Assembly: GCF_000161455.1 (NCBI RefSeq)
Contig: NZ_CM000745.1
Span: 1,340,063-1,404,062, forward strand
Source: Bacillus pseudomycoides DSM 12442
Lineage (GTDB): Bacteria > Bacillota > Bacilli > Bacillales > Bacillaceae_G
DNA: 64,000 nt
Direction of reading: 5' to 3'
Shown here: positions 23,484-33,424 of the stretch, one piece after another
Layout of the letters: each line of letters opens with the position of its first letter
Numbering within the stretch: position 1 is the stretch's first letter
Made by a program: the position numbers and the translations under genes
The notes under the pieces: model-generated
The model's input: the letters and a program-made list of their open reading frames with translations, nothing else
Database searches by the model: none
Told to the model about the DNA's origin: nothing

Positions 23484-24605
23484 ATGAGACGAACTTGGAT
23501 TGTAATTGCACTTATTATAATGTGTGCAAGTGTTATACCGATTCATACATATGCACAAATGAATGATGTAAGCGCCCATAATGCCATATTGATGGAAGAA
23601 CATTCAGGACGTGTGTTATATGGAAAGTTAGAACATGAATCACAAAAAATTGCTAGCATCACGAAAATTATGACTGCCTTACTCGCTGCCGAATCAGGGA
23701 AAATGAAAGAAGTTGTACCTATTAGCGATAAGGCTGTTCGAGTAGAGGGGTCGGCAATTTATTTACAACCTGGAAAAAAAGTACCGCTAGAGGATTTAGT
23801 TTATGGTTTAATGCTTCGTTCCGGTAATGATGCAGCACAAGCAATTGCTGAAAATGTTGGGGGAAGCATAGAGGGGTTTGTTTATTTGATGAACGAAAAA
23901 GCGAAACAAATAGGAATGAAAGATACACATTTTTCAAATCCACATGGTCTAGATGGGGATGGAACGCACTATTCGTCTGCATATGATATGGCACTTTTAA
24001 CACGTTATGCAATGGGAAATGAAACGTTTCGGAAAATTTTTGGAACAAAAACATATCAATCGAAAATGTGGGATTATCCATGGAAAAACAAGCATAAACT
24101 TGTAACTTCTTATTATGAATTTGCAACAGGAGGCAAGACGGGATTTACAAAAAAAGCAGGGCGTACACTTGTTACAACAGCTTCGAAAGATGGATTAGAT
24201 TTAATTGTAGTGACACTTAATGCGTCTAATGATTGGGACGACCATATGTATTTGTTTGATCAAGGGTTTAAGCAATATGAGTTAACGAAGGTTCTAGGGC
24301 AAGGAGCGCTCTCTGGACTGCAGGAAAAGAAGTATACAAATCATGTTTATATAAAAAATGATTTCGCTATACCGCTAACGAAAGATGAGAAGAAACAGGT
24401 TATGCTAAAGGTTGAACTTGATAGGAGTGCAAAATTAGTAGATGGAGAGAAAGTCGGTAAGACAATAGTTTATATTAATGAAGAAAAAGTAGGGGAACGT
24501 AATTTGTTTTATAGTAAGCGAAAGTTGGTTGCTACAACTGGAGTATATTGGAATGATGTGATAGAAATCTTCTCTCATATGTTAGGTGTTGGAACAGATG
24601 GTTAA
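23484..24605 (+). CDS. dacB: D-alanyl-D-alanine carboxypeptidase, sporulation type
   Basis: 373 residues with a signal peptide (about 1-24, ending HTYAQ). It trims pentapeptides in spore cortex peptidoglycan. Active-site motifs: SITK (Ser58/Lys61), SGN (113-115) and KTG in ATGGKTGFT. The start at ATG 23484 follows GTGGGGG closely; upstream in-frame codons lack a ribosome site. It is followed directly by spmA and spmB, as in B. subtilis, where the three lower cortex cross-linking and help core dehydration. Confidence 0.96.
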   Translation: MRRTWIVIALIIMCASVIPIHTYAQMNDVSAHNAILMEEHSGRVLYGKLEHESQKIASITKIMTALLAAESGKMKEVVPISDKAVRVEGSAIYLQPGKKVPLEDLVYGLMLRSGNDAAQAIAENVGGSIEGFVYLMNEKAKQIGMKDTHFSNPHGLDGDGTHYSSAYDMALLTRYAMGNETFRKIFGTKTYQSKMWDYPWKNKHKLVTSYYEFATGGKTGFTKKAGRTLVTTASKDGLDLIVVTLNASNDWDDHMYLFDQGFKQYELTKVLGQGALSGLQEKKYTNHVYIKNDFAIPLTKDEKKQVMLKVELDRSAKLVDGEKVGKTIVYINEEKVGERNLFYSKRKLVATTGVYWNDVIEIFSHMLGVGTDG

Positions 24606-25194
24606 CCTCGTATGGGTGGCGATGGCGGTTATTGGGATTGTATATGCGATGATAAACGGAACGATGGAGGAAGTGAATAAAGCAGTCTTTGAAGGGTCAA
24701 AAGATGCAGTAACCATTTGTATTGGGCTGATTAGTGTTTTAGTCTTTTGGCTAGGGTTAATGAAGATTGCTGAAGAAGCGGGCTTATTAAAGAAATTAGT
24801 CTCATTTTTCATGCCAGTTGTAAAAAGATTGTTTCCAGAAGTACCAAAGGATCATCCTTCGATGGGATTTATTTTGTCAAATATGATGGCAAACTTTTTT
24901 GGGTTAGGAAATGCAGCGACGCCACTTGGTATTAAAGCAATGGAACAACTTAAGGAACTGAATGGAGGAAAGGATTCAGCAAGTCGTTCTATGGTGACAT
25001 TTTTAGCTTTGAATACATCTGCAATTACATTGATACCGACTACTGTGATTTCAATCCGAATGACGTATGAATCGGCGAATCCGACTGAAATTGTTGGTGT
25101 TACGTTTATTGCACAAGTACTATCGATGATTGGGGCTATTTGGATTGACCGCTATTTTTACCGCAGACGGAGTAGAAAGGGGCGGAAAAAGTGA
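24598..25194 (+). CDS. spmA: Spore maturation protein A
   Basis: 198 residues, several membrane helices with the nucleoside-recognition (Gate) domain. Motifs FGLGNAATPLGIKAMEQ and NTSAITLIPTT match SpmA. ATG 24598 overlaps the end of dacB by eight bases, so translation is coupled. Required with SpmB for spore core dehydration in B. subtilis. Confidence 0.96.
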   Translation: MVNLVWVAMAVIGIVYAMINGTMEEVNKAVFEGSKDAVTICIGLISVLVFWLGLMKIAEEAGLLKKLVSFFMPVVKRLFPEVPKDHPSMGFILSNMMANFFGLGNAATPLGIKAMEQLKELNGGKDSASRSMVTFLALNTSAITLIPTTVISIRMTYESANPTEIVGVTFIAQVLSMIGAIWIDRYFYRRRSRKGRKK

Positions 25195-25721
25195 GTATTG
25201 TTAATACAATTTCATTATGGGTGATACCTTGTGTGATTGGTTTTATTCTATTATATGGCACGATAAAAAAAGTTCCAACGTACGAATCATTTGTAGAAGG
25301 TGGGAAAGAAGGAATCCAAATTGCTATTTCTATTTTACCATTTATGGTGGGGATGCTCGTATCCATTTCTATTTTCAGGGCATCTGGGGCTTTAGATGCC
25401 ATGATTTCTGTAATGAAGCCAGTGTTGGATATGATTCACGTGCCAGCAGAAATTGTACCACTTGCGCTCATACGCCCCATTTCTGGTTCGGCAGGATTAA
25501 GTATTACTACAGATTTAATTGCTACATATGGACCAGATTCATTTATTGGTAGGCTCGCTTCCACAATGCAAGGAAGTACAGATACAACGTTTTATATTTT
25601 AACAGTGTACTTTGGAGCTGTTGGTATTCGTAAAATGGGTGATGCTTTAAAGGTAGGGTTGTTTGCAGATTTAATTGGGATTATTTGTTCTATTGTGTTT
25701 GTTTCTTTATTGTTTCAGTAA
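25191..25721 (+). CDS. spmB: Spore maturation protein B
   Basis: 176 residues, multi-span membrane protein with the same Gate-type domain (GGKEGIQIAISILPFMVG, RPISGSAGLS, QGSTDTTFYI). GTG 25191 overlaps the spmA stop by four bases. Last gene of the dacB-spmA-spmB operon before a terminator. Confidence 0.96.
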   Translation: MSIVNTISLWVIPCVIGFILLYGTIKKVPTYESFVEGGKEGIQIAISILPFMVGMLVSISIFRASGALDAMISVMKPVLDMIHVPAEIVPLALIRPISGSAGLSITTDLIATYGPDSFIGRLASTMQGSTDTTFYILTVYFGAVGIRKMGDALKVGLFADLIGIICSIVFVSLLFQ

Positions 25722-25765
25722 TCGGTATTCATTTTTTGAGTTAATTCGCTTATAATACGTATACG

Positions 25766-25801
25766 ACCACTATTAAGGGTAGGCTTAATAGTGGTTTTTT
25801 T
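25766..25801 (+). terminator. Terminator of dacB-spmAB operon
   Basis: ACCACTATTAAG / CTTAATAGTGGT with T-run. Confidence 0.88.
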
Positions 25802-25878
25802 GTGGAATATTTTTGACAAAATAATGAACTTTTGTTGTGAACAACTATATGAGGGTAAACAATAATAAAGAATTGAAA

Positions 25879-25981
25879 CCGAATTCGGCCTTTATAAGTT
25901 TAGAAACATAGCTATGTTGTTTACGATATGTTAGGCTGGCTGCTATATGTTCTGGCGGTTGCCAACTCCTTCTAATGAAGG
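25879..25981 (+). other. Structured leader upstream of rluB
   Basis: A series of short hairpins precedes rluB: CCGAATTCGG (25879), AACATAGCTATGTT (25905), GGC-GGTT-GCC (25954) and CCTTC-TAAT-GAAGG (25968-25981). I do not recognise a known riboswitch class. Confidence 0.35.
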
Positions 25982-26003
25982 TAAGATAAATTTGAGGTGA
26001 ATA

Positions 26004-26738
26004 ATGGAAATGGAACGATTACAAAAAGTGATTGCGCAAGCAGGAATTGCATCAAGAAGAAAAGCTGAAGAACTTATTCAGCAAGGAAAAGTTAAAGTTA
26101 ACGGTAAAGTAGTGACTGAGTTAGGAACGAAGGTAACTCCTCAAGATAAAGTAGAAGTAAATAATATCCCTCTTGAAAAAGAAGAACCTATTTATTTCTT
26201 ACTATATAAACCAACTGGCGTAATTTCGAGCGTATCAGATGACAAAGGAAGAAAAGTTGTTACAGACTTTTTCCCTGAAATCACACAGCGCCTATTCCCA
26301 ATTGGTCGTTTAGACTATGATACGTCTGGCGTACTTCTTATGACAAACGATGGTGATTTTGCAAACATATTGATGCATCCAAAATATAAAGTTGAGAAAA
26401 CATATGTTGCAAAAGTAAAAGGCCCATTAACAGGAGAGAAAATTCGCATGTTAGAAAAAGGTGTTGTATTAGAAGATGGAAAGACAGCACCAGCACGTGT
26501 GAAAATCCTTTCTTGGGATAAGCGTAAAGAGATGGCAATTGTACAATTAACGATCCATGAAGGGCGTAATCGTCAAGTTCGTCGTATGTTTGAAGCGCTT
26601 GGCTGTAAAGTAATGAAATTAAAACGTGAACGTTATGCTTTCTTAGAAGTAGGAAGTCTACGCCCTGGTGATGCAAGAGAGTTATCACCTCATGAAGTAA
26701 AACAATTACGTGCGCTTGCTTCTACAAAGCCGAGATAA
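26004..26738 (+). CDS. rluB: 23S rRNA pseudouridine synthase RluB (RsuA family)
   Basis: 244 residues. An N-terminal S4 RNA-binding domain (about 3-50) precedes the RsuA/RluB catalytic domain with GRLDYDTSGVLLMTNDG holding the catalytic Asp, and HEGRNRQVRRM. It isomerises a uridine in 23S rRNA. GAGGTG precedes the ATG. In B. subtilis the same gene (ypuL) lies between spmB and resA. Confidence 0.94.
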   Translation: MEMERLQKVIAQAGIASRRKAEELIQQGKVKVNGKVVTELGTKVTPQDKVEVNNIPLEKEEPIYFLLYKPTGVISSVSDDKGRKVVTDFFPEITQRLFPIGRLDYDTSGVLLMTNDGDFANILMHPKYKVEKTYVAKVKGPLTGEKIRMLEKGVVLEDGKTAPARVKILSWDKRKEMAIVQLTIHEGRNRQVRRMFEALGCKVMKLKRERYAFLEVGSLRPGDARELSPHEVKQLRALASTKPR

Positions 26739-26747
26739 GTGGTAAAG

Positions 26748-26830
26748 TGAAACTTCCATCCGTGGGGGGAGTTTTATCCCCTATGGATGATTAGTTGAAC
26801 CGATCGTTTTGGTGAGTGATTATGGAGGCA
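26748..26830 (+). repeat. bcr1-like intergenic repeat, partial
   Basis: Begins AAAGTGAAACTTCCATCCG and folds as CATCC-TGGGG / CCCCTA-GGATG. The start and general plan match the element at 37358. Divergent from it afterwards. Confidence 0.45.
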
Positions 26831-26925
26831 TATATATTAAAATAAACAAATGCTTGAAATAAAGGACAAGTTAGTAGTTACAGAAATTTTTTACATATAA
26901 ATTCATCAAAGAGAGGGGAGAGAGT

Positions 26926-27447
26926 ATGAAGAAGAATCGCTTACTATTTCGCATTCTCATTTTGCTTATTTTAAGCGTGGCAGTAGGATTCACACTTTAT
27001 CAAGGTTTTTTTGTTGATAAGGAAAAAATGCAAATCGGGAAAAAAGCACCTAACTTTGTTGTTTCAGATTTAGAAGGAAAAAAAATCGAGCTAAATGACC
27101 TGAAAGGAAAAGGGATATTTTTAAATTTTTGGGGAACGTGGTGCAAACCGTGTGAAAAAGAGATGCCTTATATGAATGAATTATATCCTAAATATAAAGA
27201 AAAAGGCGTTGAAATCATCGCATTAGATGCAGATGAAACGAATATTGCGGTGAAGAATTTTGTGAATCAATATGGATTAAAGTTCCCTGTTGCGATTGAT
27301 AAAGGGCAAGAAATAATTGGTACATATGGCGTTGGTCCACTGCCAACAACATTTTTAATTGATAAAGAAGGAAATGTAATCGAGAAAATTACTGGTACAC
27401 AAACAAAGGAACAAATGGAGGAATATTTAAAGAAAATTACTCCTTAG
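26926..27447 (+). CDS. resA: Thiol-disulfide oxidoreductase ResA
   Basis: 173 residues. One N-terminal membrane anchor (about 8-30) holds a TlpA-type thioredoxin domain outside the membrane, with WCKPC (Cys73/Cys76) and the cis-Pro loop GPLPTTF. It reduces apo-cytochrome c cysteines before heme attachment. First gene of resABC; the ribosome site GAGAGGGGAG is strong. Confidence 0.96.
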   Translation: MKKNRLLFRILILLILSVAVGFTLYQGFFVDKEKMQIGKKAPNFVVSDLEGKKIELNDLKGKGIFLNFWGTWCKPCEKEMPYMNELYPKYKEKGVEIIALDADETNIAVKNFVNQYGLKFPVAIDKGQEIIGTYGVGPLPTTFLIDKEGNVIEKITGTQTKEQMEEYLKKITP

Positions 27448-27599
27448 TAAAGAAAGCCTTTACATAACGAATAGTAAAAGAGTTTGATAGATGAAGGTGC
27501 TTTGCTTCGTCTTAGTACCTATCTTGAAAATTCTGAGTATTGCGGTAACTTGCGTTTGGAAGATACAATGATAAATAGAAACAAGAGGCGGTGAGAATA

Positions 27600-29222
27600 T
27601 TGGAACAGATAAAGTGTGAATGTGGACATGTAAATCCAATAGGCACAATTTTTTGTGAAGCTTGCGGGAAACCTTTTGAAAACAAGGAAGATACGAGGTT
27701 ATTAGATATGCGATATGAGGGGAGTGCCCGGCGCTCTCTTATTCATACGAGAACGATAGTAGATAAAGTTTGGAGCTTTTTTTCTTCCGTAAAGGTGGGG
27801 GTATGGCTCATTGTTATCACTCTATTAGCATCAGCAGTTGGAACCATATTTCCGCAAGAAATGTATATACCTCCAGGTGTTACACCAAGTGAATATTATG
27901 AACAGGAATATGGTTTTCTTGGACAACTATATTACCAATTGGGTTTTAATAAATTATATAGCTCATGGTGGTATATAATTTTAATTGCGTCGATTGGTGT
28001 GTCACTTGTGATATGTAGTTTAGATCGTGTAATTCCGCTTTATAAAGCTTTAAAAAAGCAGGGTGTAAAAAGACACCCAAGTTTTTTAAAGAGACAACGA
28101 TTGTATGGGACAGGTTCTCCAAAAGAGGGGGATTTAGAACAGATTCAAGCCAATTTAAAGAAAAAAAATTACAGTGTAAGAGTCGAAGGCGAAAATATTT
28201 TAGCGGAAAAAGGAAGATTTTCTCGCTGGGGTCCATATGTGAATCATATCGGTCTTATCATTTTTCTATTCGGAGCAATGCTACGTTTTCTTCCGAGTAT
28301 GTATGTGGATGAAGCACTGTGGCTACGTGATGGGGAAACAAAAGAGATCCCAGGAACTGATGGGAAATATTATTTGAAGAATGAAAAGTTTATAAAAGAA
28401 GTTTATGACAAGAGTAAAGATGATAAAGTATTTAATGATGCGATTGAGCGTGTAGGCGATAAAATGATCGCTAAAAACTACCAAACAAATGCTGTATTGT
28501 ATAAAGTTGTAGAAGAAAATATAGCTGGACAAAAACCAAAGTTAGAAAAGGTAAAGGAATCTAAAATTAAAGTGAATGAACCGTTAAAATTTGATCAGTT
28601 TGCTCTATATCAACTAGATTTTAAAGAAAATGAATTTGGTAGTATGTCTTTTTCTTTACAGAAAAAAGACAATCAGAAAAAATGGAAACCCATTAAAGTT
28701 AACTTAGAAAATCCAAAAGAAACATACGATTTAGGAGATGGGTATTCTATAAAATTATTAAGTTATTTTCCTGATTTTTATTTTGATGAGAATGGTCAGC
28801 CCAATACAAAAACAAAGATTCCGAACAACCCAGCTTTCGTTTTTAAAATGTTTACACCAGAGACGCCAGAAGGAGAAGTGAGTTTTGTAGGTATACAACA
28901 AAACATAGAACCAGAAGGAAATAATCAATATAAAATGACCTTTGCAGGAGTAGAAATGCGAAATGCAACGGGGCTTATTGTGAGAAAAGATTTGACACTA
29001 TGGATTCTTGGAATCGGAGGATTTATCTTCATGGTTGGTGTGATTCAAGGGATGTATTGGAATCATCGTCGTATCTGGATACAACGTGTTAAAGATGAAT
29101 GGTGGATTGCTGGCCATACAAATAAAAACTGGTTTGGCTTGCGGAAAGATATTGAGAAAGTGCTTGAAGGAACAACAATTCCACAACCATACGACAAAGT
29201 AAATGATCAAAAAATTAGTTGA
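27600..29222 (+). CDS. resB: Cytochrome c biogenesis protein ResB
   Basis: 540 residues. Three N-terminal membrane spans, a large external domain (about 250-460) and a last span near 465-490, the Ccs1/ResB plan. With ResC it delivers and attaches heme to cytochrome c outside the membrane. The N-terminus carries a zinc-ribbon-like CECGHVN...CEACG. TTG 27600 is preferred because GAGGCGGTGA lies six bases upstream; GTG 27591 is in frame but inside that site. Confidence 0.95.
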   Translation: MEQIKCECGHVNPIGTIFCEACGKPFENKEDTRLLDMRYEGSARRSLIHTRTIVDKVWSFFSSVKVGVWLIVITLLASAVGTIFPQEMYIPPGVTPSEYYEQEYGFLGQLYYQLGFNKLYSSWWYIILIASIGVSLVICSLDRVIPLYKALKKQGVKRHPSFLKRQRLYGTGSPKEGDLEQIQANLKKKNYSVRVEGENILAEKGRFSRWGPYVNHIGLIIFLFGAMLRFLPSMYVDEALWLRDGETKEIPGTDGKYYLKNEKFIKEVYDKSKDDKVFNDAIERVGDKMIAKNYQTNAVLYKVVEENIAGQKPKLEKVKESKIKVNEPLKFDQFALYQLDFKENEFGSMSFSLQKKDNQKKWKPIKVNLENPKETYDLGDGYSIKLLSYFPDFYFDENGQPNTKTKIPNNPAFVFKMFTPETPEGEVSFVGIQQNIEPEGNNQYKMTFAGVEMRNATGLIVRKDLTLWILGIGGFIFMVGVIQGMYWNHRRIWIQRVKDEWWIAGHTNKNWFGLRKDIEKVLEGTTIPQPYDKVNDQKIS

Positions 29223-29236
29223 GGTGGGGAGAATAT

Positions 29237-30394
29237 ATGGTGCAAATCAGCAGTAATTTCTTATTTGCCGCTTTCATCTTCTATTTAATTGCAACACTGT
29301 TCTTCGGGGGGGCGATTAAAGAAAAAGGTCGGAAGTGGGCAAATATAGGTATAACCATAACAATTTTAGGATTTGTCGCTCAAACTGTATACTTTGTAAC
29401 AAGGTGGATCGCTTCAGGGCATGCACCAGTAAGTAATTTCTTTGAGTTTGGTACATTCTTCGGCATGATGCTTGTTGGTGCTTTTATTGTTATGTATTTC
29501 ATGTATCGTGTAAGCATAGTCGGATTATTCGCTTTACCAGTAGCCCTTTTGTTAATTGCATATGCAAGTATGTTTCCGAGAGAAATTTCACCGCTTATTC
29601 CATCGTTGAAAAGTAATTGGCTACATATTCATGTAACAACGGCCGCAGCTGGACAAGCTATTTTAGCAATTAGTTTTATTACAGGTGTCATATATTTGCT
29701 TAAAAATGTAGATCAGTCAAAAAGGACGAAACGGACATTTTGGTTAGAAACAGTTGTGTTTACACTCGTTTGCGCTGTCGGATTCATAGCGGTAACAACA
29801 GTTTATTCGGCAACAAAATATGAAGCAAAGTTTCAATGGGTGGATAAAAATGAACAAAAAGTCGAGATGAAATATAATCTGCCTGCACTAGTTGGACCCC
29901 ATGAAGGGAAGTTAATAACAACTGGAAAACTTGAACCGATTGCAGAAATGCCTGCTATAATAAATGCAAAGAAATTAAATACAGTAATTTGGTCACTGCT
30001 TATTGGAACGGGACTATATATTGTATTAAGATTAATTTTACGAAAAAGAGTATCAGCAGCCCTTCAGCCAGTAGTGAAAAACGTTAACAGTGATTTACTT
30101 GATGAAATTGGATATCGATCTATTGCAATTGGATTCCCAGTCTTTACGTTAGGAGCGTTAATTTTTGCGATGATTTGGGCGCAAATTGCGTGGACACGTT
30201 TTTGGGGATGGGATCCAAAAGAGGTATGGGCGCTCATTACATGGCTCTTTTATGCTGCAGTTTTGCATTTACGTTTATCTAAAGGATGGCATGGTGAGAA
30301 GTCAGCATGGCTTGCGGTAATTGGATTTGCGATTATCATGTTTAATTTTATAGCGGTAAACTTAATTATTGCTGGTTTGCACTCATATGCGTAA
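29237..30394 (+). CDS. resC: Cytochrome c biogenesis protein ResC
   Basis: 385 residues, about eight membrane spans. The WWD-type heme-handling motif FWGWDPKEVWALITW is present near residue 318, with family histidines nearby. Heme exporter/lyase partner of ResB. ATG 29237 follows GAGGTGGGGA and lies 14 bases after the resB stop. Confidence 0.96.
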   Translation: MVQISSNFLFAAFIFYLIATLFFGGAIKEKGRKWANIGITITILGFVAQTVYFVTRWIASGHAPVSNFFEFGTFFGMMLVGAFIVMYFMYRVSIVGLFALPVALLLIAYASMFPREISPLIPSLKSNWLHIHVTTAAAGQAILAISFITGVIYLLKNVDQSKRTKRTFWLETVVFTLVCAVGFIAVTTVYSATKYEAKFQWVDKNEQKVEMKYNLPALVGPHEGKLITTGKLEPIAEMPAIINAKKLNTVIWSLLIGTGLYIVLRLILRKRVSAALQPVVKNVNSDLLDEIGYRSIAIGFPVFTLGALIFAMIWAQIAWTRFWGWDPKEVWALITWLFYAAVLHLRLSKGWHGEKSAWLAVIGFAIIMFNFIAVNLIIAGLHSYA

Positions 30395-30443
30395 GGTTTT
30401 ACCTCTTTTTTGGAGGGGGAGTACACGATTCAGTGAAGCATGA

Positions 30444-30480
30444 TAAAATAGGAAAGTGGTTGTCACTTTCCTATTTTATT
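30444..30480 (+). terminator. Terminator of resABC
   Basis: AAAATAGGAAAGTG / CACTTTCCTATTTT with T-rich tail. It separates resABC from resDE, which therefore has its own promoter; TATAAT at 30625-30630 is a -10 candidate with a poor -35. Confidence 0.85.
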
Positions 30481-30752
30481 TTTGCCAATTTCTTTTCTTT
30501 TTTGAGAAAAACATGGCAAAATAAAGGCTGATTTTGTAAAATGATGTCGGGGCCTAAATGTCCTGTTCAAGAAAAATACATATTTTTGGAAAAGAAATGA
30601 ACAAATTTTATTATTCTTGTGAAGTATAATGTCTAAGGTGGAAGACTAACATTTTAGAATTATCTATTATGAGATAAGAGTAAAAATCGTATTACATCAT
30701 AGAAAGGTAGGTGTGAACCGTTGTCATGTTTTTTTACGGGCAGCGGGAAGCA

Positions 30753-31469
30753 ATGGAAAATGAACCAAGAATTTTAATTGTAGATGATGAAGATCGTATT
30801 CGCCGTTTATTAAAAATGTATTTAGAAAGAGAACAATATACGATTGATGAGGCTGATAATGGTGATACAGCTTTAGAAAAAGCATTGCAAAATGATTATG
30901 ATTTAATCTTATTAGACATCATGATGCCTGGAAAAGATGGGATTGAAGTATGTAAAGGAATTCGTGAGAAAAAAGCAACACCAATTATTATGCTGACAGC
31001 TAAAGGTGAAGAAGTAAACAGGGTGCAAGGATTTGAAGTTGGCTCGGATGATTATATCGTAAAGCCGTTTAGTCCACGTGAAGTAGTCCTTCGTGTAAAA
31101 GCGGTCTTGCGACGTTCTGTGACAACAACATTCTTTACACAAGATACAATAACAAAAGATATTATTGTATTCCCGCATTTAACAATTGATAACGATGCGC
31201 ATCGCGTTACTGCTGATGGTGATGAAGTCAATTTAACACCAAAGGAATATGAATTGTTACTATTTTTAGCAAAGGCTCCTGATAAAGTATTTGATCGTGA
31301 GCAATTATTAAAAGAGGTATGGCAATATGAATTCTTTGGAGACCTGCGTACAGTAGATACGCACGTAAAGCGTTTACGTGAAAAATTAAGTAAAAAATCA
31401 GCTGATGCAGCGAAGATGATCGTAACTGTATGGGGTGTTGGTTATAAGTTTGAGGTTGTGAACGACTGA
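30753..31469 (+). CDS. resD: Response regulator ResD
   Basis: 238 residues, OmpR/PhoB type. Receiver domain with acidic pair DDED, phospho-acceptor Asp55 (LLDIMMPG) and KPFSP Lys; winged-helix C-terminus ending VWGVGYKFEVV. It activates respiration and nitrosative-stress genes in low oxygen (hmp and nitrate respiration in B. subtilis). ATG 30753 gives a protein aligned with B. subtilis ResD; ATG 30726 in frame has a better spaced but distant GGTAGGTG. Confidence 0.95.
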   Translation: MENEPRILIVDDEDRIRRLLKMYLEREQYTIDEADNGDTALEKALQNDYDLILLDIMMPGKDGIEVCKGIREKKATPIIMLTAKGEEVNRVQGFEVGSDDYIVKPFSPREVVLRVKAVLRRSVTTTFFTQDTITKDIIVFPHLTIDNDAHRVTADGDEVNLTPKEYELLLFLAKAPDKVFDREQLLKEVWQYEFFGDLRTVDTHVKRLREKLSKKSADAAKMIVTVWGVGYKFEVVND

Positions 31470-33244
31470 TGCTTTGGAGAAGTGTAGTAGGAAAGCTATG
31501 GATGACCATATTGCTTCTTGTTTCATTTGTTCTTGGCTTTGTTGCCATTTTGCTTTCGCAGTTTTTTGATAATTACTATATTGAAATGAGTGAAAACAGG
31601 CTTACAAAAGTAGCGACAAGTGTTTCGGAATTAATTGAAGAAGGTGCAGACGAAAAAACGATTGAGAATATCGCGTATAAGTTTGCTGATCCGCTCTCAC
31701 GAATTATTATTGTAAAAGGGGATCATGAAGTTTCTTCTTCACCGAAACAAGAAGGATTGGTAGATCTTACAATAGAAGATCTGAAAAAGGATAAAGATTT
31801 AGCAGCTGTTTTTATAGATAAAAAAGAAAATAAAGAAAAAATAAAAAAAGTGTCTGATGACAAAACGAAGAAGAACTCTGAAAATGATATTATGATTGTT
31901 GGCAAGCCGCTGCAATCATCAAATCATAGTGCGGTGTTTGTGTATCAATCATTGCAAGTTCCAAAACAAGGTATGGAAAAAGCGACAGATTTTATTTTTT
32001 TATCAGCGGGAATTGCGATTATTTTAACAACGTTCTTTGCATTTTTCTTATCGACACGAATTACAGCTCCACTTCGTAAAATGCGTGAAGTGGCCTTTGA
32101 AGTAGCGCGCGGGAAATTTGATACGAAAGCACCTATGGTTTCGCAAGACGAAATAGGAGAGCTAGCAACGGCGTTAAATCAAATGGGAAAACAATTAAAG
32201 TTTAATATTAATGCACTACAGCAAGAAAAAGAACAACTTTCTAGTATTTTAAGCAGTATGGCAGATGGGGTTGTAACGCTAAATCAAGAGTGTGAGGTTG
32301 TTGTTATCAATCCACCGGCGGAGCATTTTTTACAAGTTTGGCAAGAAGAAAAAGAGTTGGAATTAAGTAGGAATTTACCGCCGGAACTTGTTGAGTTGTT
32401 TCATCTTGTAGTAGAAAGTGAGCAACAGCAAGTCATTGAAATTAATTTACAAAAGGGTAACTACGTTGTCCTTATGACGCCGCTATATAATCAAACAAAA
32501 ATTCGCGGTGCTGTGGCGGTGCTTCGTGATATGACAGAAGAACGTCGCCTTGAAAAAATGCGTCAAGATTTTATTGCGAATGTGTCTCATGAATTGCGCA
32601 CACCGATGGTTATGCTCCAAGGGTATAGTGAGGCAATCTTGGATGATATTGTTCAAACAAAAGAAGAAATAAATGAATTTGTACAAATTATTTATGATGA
32701 GTCAGTTCGTTTAGGTCGCCTTGTGAATGAGCTTTTAGATTTAGCGCGTATGGAAAGTGGTCATGTTGAATTGCATATATCTGAAGTGGATATTCATCCA
32801 TTTGTTGAGAAGATTGGACGCAAATTTCAAGGGATTGCAAAAGAAAAAAATGTGCGGTTAACAGTTGATTTCCGTAATCCAATTGAGCAACATTCGTTTG
32901 ATCCAGATCGTATGGAGCAAGTATTAACGAACTTAATTGACAATGCAATCAGGCATACAAATGCAGGTGGTCATGTTGAGCTTATTATTGATACGAAAAA
33001 TAATGGACTCATGTTTGAAGTGCAAGATTCAGGTGCTGGTATTCCTGAAGAAGACATTCCGTTCTTGTTTGATCGTTTTTATAAAGCTGATAAAGCAAGA
33101 ACACGTGGGAAAACAGGTGGTACTGGTTTAGGGCTTGCAATTGCTAAAAACATTGTACAAGGGCATAATGGTAAAGTTTCTATATCAAGTGTCGTTGGAG
33201 AAGGAACAATATTCTCTGTATATTTACCAGGTCAATCAATATAA
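31469..33244 (+). CDS. resE: Sensor histidine kinase ResE
   Basis: 591 residues. Two spans (about 10-32 and 170-192) flank an external domain; HAMP, PAS, HisKA (IANVSHELRTPMVMLQGYSE) and HATPase (NLIDNAIRHT, GTGLGLAIAKN) follow. Its ATG overlaps the resD stop by one base. Partner of ResD. Confidence 0.96.
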   Translation: MLWRSVVGKLWMTILLLVSFVLGFVAILLSQFFDNYYIEMSENRLTKVATSVSELIEEGADEKTIENIAYKFADPLSRIIIVKGDHEVSSSPKQEGLVDLTIEDLKKDKDLAAVFIDKKENKEKIKKVSDDKTKKNSENDIMIVGKPLQSSNHSAVFVYQSLQVPKQGMEKATDFIFLSAGIAIILTTFFAFFLSTRITAPLRKMREVAFEVARGKFDTKAPMVSQDEIGELATALNQMGKQLKFNINALQQEKEQLSSILSSMADGVVTLNQECEVVVINPPAEHFLQVWQEEKELELSRNLPPELVELFHLVVESEQQQVIEINLQKGNYVVLMTPLYNQTKIRGAVAVLRDMTEERRLEKMRQDFIANVSHELRTPMVMLQGYSEAILDDIVQTKEEINEFVQIIYDESVRLGRLVNELLDLARMESGHVELHISEVDIHPFVEKIGRKFQGIAKEKNVRLTVDFRNPIEQHSFDPDRMEQVLTNLIDNAIRHTNAGGHVELIIDTKNNGLMFEVQDSGAGIPEEDIPFLFDRFYKADKARTRGKTGGTGLGLAIAKNIVQGHNGKVSISSVVGEGTIFSVYLPGQSI

Positions 33245-33262
33245 GTGATATTGTTGTGAGTC

Positions 33263-33287
33263 AATACTGAAGTTCTAGTATTTTTTA
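33263..33287 (+). terminator. Terminator of resDE
   Basis: Short AATACT / AGTATT stem with eight-base loop and T-run. Confidence 0.6.
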
Positions 33288-33424
33288 TTCTTTTTGAGTT
33301 TATAATATTTTCTCAATGGAATGAAGAATATTAGAGCTTTTTGTTTTATTGTACTATTTGTAGATGGTAGTCTCTCTATGAAAGTTGATTGAAAGACAAG
33401 AAGCTTAGACTAAGGAAAGAATAA

